From Umbelopsis ramanniana AG (lineage: Eukaryota; Mucoromycota; Umbelopsidomycetes; Umbelopsidales; Umbelopsidaceae), in assembly GCF_025399195.1 (NCBI RefSeq), contig NW_026252131.1, positions 1 to 64,000 on the forward strand: a DNA stretch of 64,000 nt, in the 5' to 3' direction. Below are positions 55,947 to 64,000 of this stretch, one piece after another. The notes under the pieces are model-generated. The model had not been told where the DNA came from and did no database searches. It saw only the letters and a list, made by a program, of their open reading frames with translations. A program made the position numbers and the translations under genes. Numbering within the stretch: position 1 is the stretch's first letter; each line of letters starts with the position of its first letter.

Positions 55947-57550
55947 TTAAAGGGAGAGGGAATCGGCGAAAGGAAGAGCGTGGAGGTTGCCGACAGCGAC
56001 GGCTGTAGAGTTGCTCTTCAAGATAGACTCGGCGACCTATTGGATACATATGATCAATATTTCGCTTTCCTTGATGCAATTACCACCACTTTGAAGCATT
56101 ATCTTACCTTAGCGACATCGGAGGCTTGGACGTTGTCAAATGATGCAACGTTTTGACCGAAGGCCTGCAGGGAAAATACTCTATCAGTACACAAGTTCCA
56201 CAAATGCAAACCACTTAAATTCCATGATACTCACCTGGCGACCGAGAACATCAAGGCGATCCAAGCGGGAGTCGAATGCTGCTGCAGCGGCAAACTTGGC
56301 TTGGGCAATACCTCTCTTAAGGTCCTCATCAGAAACACCACCTTGAACAGCCTTGAGCTGCTCAGCAACAGCGCTCAATGCAGAAGAGATGTTATCTGAG
56401 GAAGCGTTGACCTGGACACCGAACAAACCAGCGTCCGAGTAGCCAAAGTTGAAAGCGTTGATTTGAACATCGCCGGAAAGCTTGGCAGCAGTTTGAGAGA
56501 GAAGGGAGGCACCCTGTGTGAACTTGACAAGTTGTTCACCACCGAGGACGTGACGCAAGACTTCAGCAGCGGCGTACTCCTTAGTACCAGCAGCAACACC
56601 TTGGAAAGCAAGGACGTAGCTAGCAACAGGGGTAGCGGTGGACAAGCGGAGCTCGCCACCGTGGTACTTGGAAGCAGGGAGAGAGACGCTGCCACTTCCG
56701 AGGTTGAAGAAAGCATCAGCATAGGACTTGAGGTCTTCATGTTCGACGTTGGTACCGACAAGAGCAACGTTTCCGGAGGTGAACAACTTTTGGGCATACT
56801 CCTTAACGGCAGCGTTAGAGACACGAGCGGTCTTGCTGGCGAAGAGAGAGTTACCGAGGCCGTTACGGAAAGCAGCGCTGTGAGCAGCTTCGATAGCAGC
56901 AACGGCGGGGGTGCCATAAGCGTAAGCAGATTCCATAGCGGTTTGCTTGCTAACATCGACGAACTCGTGATCCTGGAACTTTTGGTTGGAGACAATATCA
57001 CCCAAAATCTCGGCGAATTGAGCACTGATATGATCGCATGGTTATAAAAGTTAGTGACCTGTACCACCCATCATTTACAAATACCCGTTCTTTACGTACG
57101 CATCACCCTTCAAGAATTCGGCACTGTAGACGATGCTCTCGCGGGTCAAGTTGGAAGACAAGACGGCGCCGGCAATTTCAGCTTCGCGAACGATGCGGAA
57201 TGCGGTGCGGTTGTTGGTGTTCTGTAAAGTGGTGAATGGGTTGAGCAAATCACGAGAATCCCAATGGCAGGTTGAAACGTAAACAAAACGTGTGTCATCG
57301 TTAATTTTACCTTGAATCCATAGTTCTTCAAGAAGTGAGCGACACCAGCGTTGGAGCTATCCTCACCCTTAACACCACCATTGACAACAACGGAAATGCC
57401 AGCGGTTGCAGAGGAATCTTGAACAGAAGCAACCTTGATTCCATTCTTAGCAGAAGAAATCTGGACGGCATTGGCGGCGGCAGCGGCAGAGTAGTTTGCC
57501 TTTAAGACGGTGGGGATGGAGGCAACAGCCTTGCGTGAAGATGCCAACAT
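55947..57550 (-). CDS. QCR2: Cytochrome bc1 complex core protein 2
   Basis: Five exons (57550-57311, 57221-57100, 57024-56235, 56164-56108, 56036-55947) encode 432 residues. The N-terminus (MLASSRKAVASIPTVLKANY) is a basic, Ser/Ala-rich mitochondrial presequence. The body is an M16 peptidase-like fold: GISVVVNGGVKGED (about 50-63), HFLKNYGFK NTNNRTAFR, and GGELRLSTATPVASYVLAFQG in the second half. The HXXEH zinc motif of true processing peptidases is absent, as expected for core protein 2 of complex III. It is a structural subunit of ubiquinol-cytochrome c reductase in the inner membrane. Ala-rich composition and strongly biased codons (GCT/GCC, AAG) fit high expression. Confidence 0.94.
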
Positions 57551-58156
57551 TATATAGAAGGAATTTATATAACAGAGAGGGGAGGAATTGGTAACTTCTA
57601 GTCAGCTAAAATTTTGTTATGGATTTTGCTGCTCACCTTGCCAGGAAAAACTGATGACGTCACGATCTCGATTGCTTTGCCGTGTTTTGCAATCGCTTGC
57701 CACACATTTCCCCACAACCCCTTGTCAGCCAGCTCTCCAGAACATATTCCACTGCAAAATAAATTTCTTCAATATCTTTTAACTCCTTTTTTTCTTCTTT
57801 TGATATACCAGCTTGTAAGCCATCGTGATTGATTCGTATTGTCTGAATATTCTTCATAGACATCACCGCACTCAATGTTGAAATAGTAGCCCCACCAAGC
57901 ACGACCCTGTTCAGAGCGGTCAAACACACCAAGCACTACATGTATACCTTTATGATACTACAGGTTTTTTGTTGGACGAGGATATTGCTGCTACGAATTA
58001 TCATCGACATCGGAAATTGATATCTTACTAAAGACTAGAATTCATTTTGGCTATTCAGTCTTGTCTTGCATGTTGCCTAACATGATGAAGTCAATATTCA
58101 GTTGTTTTTTGGCCTGTTAGATTTTGATTTTCAAACTCTAGTAAGTTCTAACTCAC
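57551..58156. other. Intergenic: QCR2 promoter and 3' flank of paralogue copy 1
   Basis: About 600 bases. A pyrimidine-rich stretch lies near 57760-57800. Short frames on both strands only; no gene seen. Confidence 0.45.
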
Positions 58157-59023
58157 CTATGCGTAATGTCTCATTCGTAATATTGTTTTTCTTATACCTG
58201 AGAGTGTGTAAGCTATGGTTTCTCTGTCGGCGTGATCGAATAACGATAACGAACTTGTATCTTTGCGATTGTGCCAGTTTGCGTCTTCCTGAACGCGTAG
58301 CTGATTACAATATGGAAGGCGGCGGCCAGGTTGTAGTTCCACAATGGTTTCATGTTTTAAAGTTGCTTGATAAAAATTCACATTACTCTTCCATAAAAGC
58401 ATGCCGTAAACATGTGGCGATAATTTTTCTGACTCGCTTTGTAGGAAGAAGTCGTGCCTTGTCGTCGCTGCTACCAGCATATCACCAACCATTTGCTTCC
58501 TTCTTCTATCAAATGTTTGTTTTCCGCTCAAATCTTCAGTTACAACCATATACGTCAAGGAAGATATTTGACCAACTACCACATAATCAGCGTCAGATAC
58601 CAATGTTAAGTCTCCGAACTTTCTTTCTAACTTCGGCTGGTTAATAAAATGAAGTGGTTCCGTCGCAAATCCAGTGTGCGTCAGCAAGTCATAAGCAATA
58701 GAGACACCTGGGCAATCTGGGTACCTCTGTAAACGATTCAGTCGATTATGGAATGGCTGTTGTGCAGCTGGCAAATCCTTGGATGTTTGAAGTACCGTAA
58801 GCCGCCCAGGTATGATATTGATGGCTTCTTCGTACAAACTGTTTGTACTTTCACGGTTCGTATCATTTCTGTAAAATTTTGATGCCTAGTAACAACTGTC
58901 AACCGACGCATTAAACGCTTCCAATTCCATTTTACCCCAACTCGAGGTATGCTGCACCTGTTTGGTATCAGTAGGAGTCACACTGATGGTGTTCTCGACT
59001 TGTGAGCTGACGTCCGGGGGCAT
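58157..59023 (-). pseudogene. Paralogue copy 1, uncharacterised (possible PD-(D/E)XK-like), with in-frame stop
   Basis: A minus-strand frame from ATG at 59023 to TAA-side end at 58157 parallels the intact copy at 59781-60626 and is well over half identical to it by eye. It keeps the start (MPPDVSSQVENT), the block FGDLTLVSDADYVVVG, EDLSGKQTFD, QMVGDMLVAATTRH and the terminal SGIRK. The only lesion seen is TAG at 58888-58886, where the intact copy has Trp46 (TGG), with equal spacing on both sides. Either the gene is dead, or a 72-nt intron (58957-58886, weak donor GTGCAG, acceptor TAG) removes the stop in frame. Length without the stop would be about 288 residues. Function unknown. Confidence 0.6.
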
Positions 59024-59780
59024 CTTTTGCGAGTTCGGAGCTGATATGAAAAGAGTTCAAATTATACAGTGCTCTCCTTTATGCTGATTTAAACAGGTTT
59101 ACTCTAAATGCCGACTCAGCTGTTCTGCAATATGTATTTGTGATGACTTTGGCATCCCCCAAAATCATATATGAACAGGAAAGCGTGCGCTAGTAATTTA
59201 TTACAACAGAATGACATTGATACGTATTATTTAGTATCGGCATATGTAGATCTCCGTTTAGCAATGAAAGTTGAGTTTTGTGATTTCATAGCTGCTTTAC
59301 TCGAAATTAGAAGCAATCTCTACTGCATTAATTTGCTTGTCATTTGCTCAACTCAACCATCACTCGACCCGCTCGCCAAACCATATCACCCTGTAAAGTG
59401 AATGACTACAGATAAATTCAACATGCTTCAATAGTCATTTTTTGAAATGATAACGCATTAGTCATTTTGCTGTAAGCGACACAATCCATCAAAGTGTGTA
59501 AAATTGACAGCCTGACCAATCGACATCCTGTCCGCATCCCCAAAAAACACTAAGCTCTGCACATATACTTTAATACGGTGTTTGAAAGGCTAAGAATAGA
59601 GCTAGCACAGAATGACCATGGATATTCACATGGACCTCAGCTATGATTAATTCCAGCTTTTTGCTTTGCTTTGCTTTACTTTGCAGGTTAAATAAATTAA
59701 ATGTAGTCAGTAGTCAGTATTCAGTCATTGTTTTTTTTGGCCGATTGAATAAGTATTAAAATATGGGAAATGCTAACTCA
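59024..59780. other. Spacer between tandem paralogues
   Basis: About 760 bases holding the upstream region of copy 1 and the 3' flank of copy 2. The first 130 bases share recognisable similarity with the upstream region of copy 2 (near 60627-60790), for example TAAATGC-GACTC. Simple repeats occur at 59657-59684 and 59703-59729. No gene seen. Confidence 0.5.
59657..59684. repeat. GCTTT pentamer tandem repeat
   Basis: About five imperfect copies of (G)CTTT(T/A) in 28 bases, ending in CTTTACTTTGC. A second short repeat of AGTCAGT follows at 59703-59729. Microsatellite-type sequence. Confidence 0.65.
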
Positions 59781-60626
59781 CTAAAAAAGGTACGAAAGCC
59801 TGTTTACACACTCTTTTCTTATACCAGAGAGTATGTATGCTATGATCTTTCCGTCATCGGCGTTGAATAATGACAGCGAATCTTTATGGTTGTTACCGAG
59901 GGGAACGCACCTATTTTCAAGAATATCTATGTCTTTATAATAGAATGTGCGTTTTGATTGTCGATTATCAATATCTTGATGGTCAAAAGTCGCCTGATAA
60001 AATCTCACTCCACTCTTCCATAAAAGCATGCCGTAAATGTGCGGCGATATATCATAAGACTCGTTTTGCAGGAAAAAGTTGTGCCTTGTCGTCGCTGCCA
60101 CCAGCATATCCCCGACCATTTGGTGTCTTCTTTCATCAAATGTTTTTTTTCCGCTCAAGTCTTCGATTACGACCATATACGCCAAGGGCGACAAAGGTCC
60201 AATAGCTACATAATCAGCGTCAGATATCAATGTTAGGTCTCCGAACTTCTTTTCCAACTTCGGTTGGGCAATGCAGTTAAGCTTTTCGGTCTCAAATCCA
60301 GTGTGTTCTAGCAAGACAGAAGCAATAGAGACACCTGGGTAATGTGGATACCTCTTTAGACGCAAAAGTCGATTGAGAAACGGCTTTTGCACAGCTGGCA
60401 GATCTTTGTAATTTTCAGGTCCCAAAGGGAGTTCAACTATGATGTTTTTTGCTTCTTCGTACAGATACTTATTGTAAAATTTTGATGCCCATTCTTCAGA
60501 TTTAAGCGACATGCGGAACGACTTCATCTGCTCTTGACCCCAATCTGAAGTATGTTGCAGCTGTCTAACATTAACTGGTGACGCGATGATGCTGTTCTCG
60601 GTTTGTGCATTGACCTCTGGAGGCAT
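59781..60626 (-). CDS. Uncharacterised protein, possible PD-(D/E)XK nuclease-like fold (intact copy 2)
   Basis: A single-exon frame of 281 residues, ATG at 60626, no signal peptide or membrane segment. I do not recognise a named family. The central part has an order reminiscent of PD-(D/E)XK proteins. A strand ends in SDADYVAIG (Asp136/Asp138). A hydrophobic strand MVVIEDLSGKK follows with Glu155-Asp156, and Lys160/161 sits a few residues further on. After it comes a helix with Gln169 in HQMVGDMLVAAT. Many fungal members read E-D-K then Q-x-x-G-E-L at these places; here Leu157 replaces the expected Lys, so catalysis is doubtful. A tandem degraded copy lies 760 bases downstream in its transcriptional direction. 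The family assignment is an inference needing a profile search. Confidence 0.75.
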   Translation of the reverse strand: MPPEVNAQTENSIIASPVNVRQLQHTSDWGQEQMKSFRMSLKSEEWASKFYNKYLYEEAKNIIVELPLGPENYKDLPAVQKPFLNRLLRLKRYPHYPGVSIASVLLEHTGFETEKLNCIAQPKLEKKFGDLTLISDADYVAIGPLSPLAYMVVIEDLSGKKTFDERRHQMVGDMLVAATTRHNFFLQNESYDISPHIYGMLLWKSGVRFYQATFDHQDIDNRQSKRTFYYKDIDILENRCVPLGNNHKDSLSLFNADDGKIIAYILSGIRKECVNRLSYLF

Positions 60627-61316
60627 TTTTTTCGAATCTGAAGCTGATAGAAATAGTGATGAAGTGAGAGGAGTTTACAGATTTGCACTTGACTACGCAA
60701 TAACGGATGTGCTCTACCTTTTTGTCCATGTTTATAACAGGCTGCCATAAATGCTGACTCGACTATTACGCAATAAGCATATGAAAAGTTTCGAATTCTG
60801 ACAGTCTTATGTTAATGGCAAAGCATTATGCTAGAGAAATAATCGTATGTTCATTTTTCATGGCATGGATAAAGGATTGATAAATTGCAATTGGCGGTTT
60901 TCAGGGCCATGCGCATTAAGCAATGAAATATCGGACTTGCAACGAATCCAGCTCCGTGATTTGATGTTTCATTTGGAACAGTTCACGCAATGCAGCTATG
61001 GTAGATCACTAACGCTCTGCCTGACTTTCTCAATTCACGACAGAAAGGTCATTGCATCAGTAAAGCTATATGATGGAAATATCTGACATGAGCTCCAGTT
61101 TAGCCATATCGACACCTCGTGCTTTATCACTAAAATAGGAAAATTTAGTGTGGACGTGAGCTCAAAGACTCGCAAATTGACAATAAAAAAACCCTTTTGA
61201 AGTATTAATTCTCGCGGCCAGTTCCTCAAATTAGCGCGTTCCTAATGCATGTTATAGAAAAATCATTTAGACAAGCGACTCCGCACAACATACTTTCGCA
61301 TCTGCTTTGACATGTC
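60627..61316. other. Divergent intergenic region, paralogue copy 2 / START protein
   Basis: About 690 bases. It contains the upstream regions of both genes and a possible 79-codon frame (60847-61086, listed separately). The 160 bases nearest copy 2 resemble the upstream of copy 1. Confidence 0.45.
60847..61086 (+). CDS. Possible small protein (unsupported)
   Basis: A 79-codon frame from ATG to TGA with a balanced amino-acid composition (ending RKVIASVKLYDGNI). No recognisable domain and no similarity to neighbours. Listed because the frame is more protein-like than other intergenic frames; it may be chance or part of a decayed gene. Confidence 0.2.
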   Translation: MFIFHGMDKGLINCNWRFSGPCALSNEISDLQRIQLRDLMFHLEQFTQCSYGRSLTLCLTFSIHDRKVIASVKLYDGNI

Positions 61317-61320
61317 ATGA
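61312..61320 (+). promoter_or_regulatory. Two-codon upstream ORF overlapping the START-protein start
   Basis: ATG TCA TGA begins five bases before the main ATG (61317), and its stop codon overlaps that ATG (ATGA). A scanning ribosome that initiates here would end on top of the main start and could reinitiate, a layout that can limit translation. Confidence 0.45.
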
Positions 61321-64000
61321 AACGCCCATCGGAATCCCGTCAGGCACCTCGCCAACCTACTGACTATGAATATGCTTCTGTCTCAGACTGGGATTCAGAC
61401 TTGGAGATGTTAGAAGACAAGAGCCGAGTTCGAAACTATAGCGATGAAGACTTCAGACAAACGTTACTTGCCACTAATGCACAAATGTCCTCCAGTTATT
61501 ATGTCTCGGTTGCTGATCGCTCCATGAAGTCGCTCAAAGGCATAGCTAAAGACGATGGGAATTGGAAAAAAGCTCTCAAGCACAAGAGTGGCGTCATAGT
61601 CTATATTAGACCTAGTACTGATTCTACTGAAAAGGCCCCGGTATTCAAAGGAGAAGGCATCATCCAAGGCTATACGCCGCAAACTATCTTTCAGGTGATC
61701 GGCATGAGAAAGCTATGGGACGAAACGTGAGTTTGAGAGACCAGTGACCTGACATGCGCGTTGAAATTTGTTTTGGCTGACCCTATGTATTACTTAGGTT
61801 CCTTGAAGGTAGCCTTCTTGAAAATTTAAACGACACAACCTCTATAACATATGAAGTCTTGAAGCAACCATCATCATCAAAGTAAGATTGGTTGTATAGG
61901 TTCACGAAAAGATGATCAACGTTGGCTAACCATATCTTCACGCACAGGGCAACTGACTTATGTTTGGTGGAAAAGATAGAATGTACCAGCGAGGGCATCA
62001 TATATTTTGCTTGTGCGAGTGTTGATACTCCAAAGAAGCCTAAAATCAATGGTAGGACGCGAACAAATGTGAAGGTAAAGAACAGCGTGCATAATGGGTG
62101 TTGTGTTGGATTTCCCCTGAAACCGCATGCTGACAAAAACACCTGTATAGCTCCTAGGGTGGATCCTTAAACCGTTGCAAACATCTCCACCGAGTACAAG
62201 GATAACGTATGTAGTTCAGGAGAGTAGCCGAGGATGGATGCAAGGATTCACAAAAAAGACGATGGCGAGAAAGCCGCTGGTCATAGCCAGCATTGACAAA
62301 TACCTGCAAGAGAAAGCGGAAAGATTATACCCTCAAACCCAAATATCTAGATCCGTAAGCGCAAGGTCTTCACCATCGAATCATCGGAGACGGCCATCTC
62401 TATTGGATGAGCGTGCGGCTTCTCAGCCATTGCCCATACGAACAACCTCTCTAGGGTTAGTCATTTTATTTGATTGTGAATTTGTGTAAATGCCACTAAT
62501 TTGATCCTGATGTTCTTTTAGACTACCATCGATATCTTCTCCAGCCTTGAACACTCCTAGATATACACCATCTTCTATCTACAGCAATAATAATTCATCC
62601 GACAGCATCAACACCATGACCAGCACTAACACTCCTTCCAATGTATCTACGCCACATACATCGGTATCCAGTTCGCCTTCAGTGAACAGGCGCAGAATAC
62701 GTTTCGCAGATGAACATGAGGGCTATTCAAACGAGGTTGAACAACCAGGTCACAAGTCTATCAAAGAAAACTTACCATCCATACTGGTAACAGGTCCTGC
62801 TGCACCAGCCTTAGCCAAACCCAAGGTCAAACCAACACACATTCAAGTTCATAGCCAGGTCCAGAATCAGAGCCCGAGTCAGAATCTATACCCCTCCCAC
62901 CGACACCTTGAGGCTAAACAAAAAAGTATATCCTTGCTCAAATTGCTCTCATCGACTAATATCAGTGAATGGAACGCAATAGACGACGAGCCGGAGCGTA
63001 CTTATTTGAAATCGATAGACGGCTTGGCTATGCCTATCTTTAGGCGACAGAAGCTAGTTACCTCTGGTTGGACGGTAGAGCAGCTTTGCACAGTTGTACA
63101 AAACTTTGGAGCACGTAAAATTTGTAAGTGCATATTCACAGCCGAACGTTACGTTTCCTTCTATCATGAAATTAGGATAGGAAATACTAACTATGGTAAC
63201 AGGGGATCCCAAGTTTGTTGATGGAAAAGCTGTTGAAAGGTTCTCGCAGAAAGACTACTTACTTTACACCAAAGTGGATCTTGAGAGCGTAAACCAGATA
63301 AGGGATTTTGCACTGCTCGGTCTGATTGATAGCGAGCCTGCTTCTGGTATCGTTTACTATGTCTCCACAAGCGTAGAAGACCAAGCTATTCCGAAAAGCG
63401 ACAGACATGTACGAGGCCATGTCTACTTGGAAGGATGGGTTTTCGAACCAGAGTTTGATACCTCAGGAAGGACCAGATCAGTTATGGTGACCTATTTTTC
63501 ACATATCGACTATCGCCAGCCCATAACGCACCGCTCCGAAGAAAGCTTACATCGCCTACTTACTCAAGATGCTATCAATATCTCGAGCATCGAGAAGTAT
63601 TTGTCGAAATATGGCTGTCCGCCTTATATTCGCCGTGTTGCGGGTAAGGTCAGTAAGGAGACATTTGACGCATCGAAAAGAATGTATGGAGTGGCCTTCA
63701 TTGTCAAGTATACACCATCCATACCAAAGGAAGAACATTCGGGTGCTTGGTGTACGGATATTCGAGTTCACTCCAACATGTACCCGAATGGCTTTAGAAT
63801 GCACATTTCTTCGCAAAAAGGTGTACGTGTTGACTTACGACCAGATTCAGCTGGTATCCGCATATACACAACGTTAGCAGAGATGGATGGGTCGGTTCTT
63901 ACGATCAATATTATGCCTCAAGATGCTGGTTTGGATGTTGCACCATTTATCACTTGCAACAACCTACCTTTACTCCCAGGGGGCAGTTACCCTATGGCTG
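61317..64000 (+). CDS. Tandem START-domain lipid-binding protein (3' end outside window)
   Basis: Six exons are visible (61317-61726, 61798-61881, 61948-62051, 62158-62455, 62522-63123, 63203-64000 and beyond), giving at least 765 residues, open at the right edge. The first START-like domain (about 50-275) contains KHKSGVIVYIRPS, GMRKLWDET-FLEGSLLENL and a C-terminal TRITYVVQESSRGWMQ. A Ser/Pro/Gln-rich linker (about 300-440) follows. A second START-like domain begins near GWTVEQLCTVVQNF and includes ARKIWDPKFVDGKAVERF, GIVYYVSTSVED and RSVMVTYFSHID. START domains carry a lipid in a deep pocket, so intracellular lipid or sterol transfer or lipid-regulated signalling is inferred. Exon junctions were chosen by phase and by keeping the two conserved W-containing motifs in frame. 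Confidence 0.85.

Noticed and set aside
56463-57047. 194-codon open frame on the plus strand
   Set aside because: Antisense shadow of QCR2 exon 3, whose strongly biased codons keep the complement open.

Overview
This window is nuclear DNA of a fungus, most likely an early-diverging one (Mucoromycota/Mucorales-like); the species is not claimed. Reasons: almost every gene is interrupted by short GT-AG introns (about 50-100 nt), intergenic DNA is AT-rich, and the gene set is fungal (class IV-type chitin synthase, peroxisomal malate synthase, GH92 and GH20 enzymes). SMG9 and a LARGE-like GT49 glycosyltransferase are also present, and both are absent from the common yeasts. I rebuilt 18 genes exon by exon. 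In each complete multi-exon model the exon lengths sum to a multiple of three and every junction keeps phase.

Layout. 1-1148: 5' part of an unknown gene on the minus strand. 1149-5465: gene-poor AT-rich DNA. 5466-13127: CBS-domain protein (+), SMG9 (-), malate synthase (-) and a small Dabb-domain protein (-). 14035-20601: secreted GH92 alpha-mannosidase (-) divergent from a GT49 membrane glycosyltransferase (+), then CCDC124 (-). 20761-30522: full-length ABCC transporter (+) and a LacZ-type GH2 beta-galactosidase (+). 30818-36825: secreted GH20 hexosaminidase (-) divergent from a phenol-hydroxylase-like FAD monooxygenase (+). 36826-40514: a second gene-poor block. 40515-46746: secreted choice-of-anchor-A protein with a His/Asp/Lys-rich tail (+), and chitin synthase (-) facing it tail to tail. 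47281-57550: a minus-strand housekeeping run of DNAJC11, CCR4, FEN1 and QCR2. 58157-60626: tandem pair of uncharacterised paralogues, one with an in-frame stop. 61317-end: tandem START-domain protein (+), running off the window.

Functionally the region mixes core cell machinery with many carbohydrate-active enzymes. The core set covers NMD, mRNA deadenylation, flap removal, complex III, mitochondrial membrane organisation and a ribosome-associated factor. The carbohydrate set is GH92, GT49, GH2, GH20 and chitin synthase. The least explained parts are the tandem paralogue pair, which I suggest is PD-(D/E)XK-like, the orphan at the left edge, and the choice-of-anchor-A protein. No rRNA, convincing tRNA, CRISPR array or intact transposon was seen.
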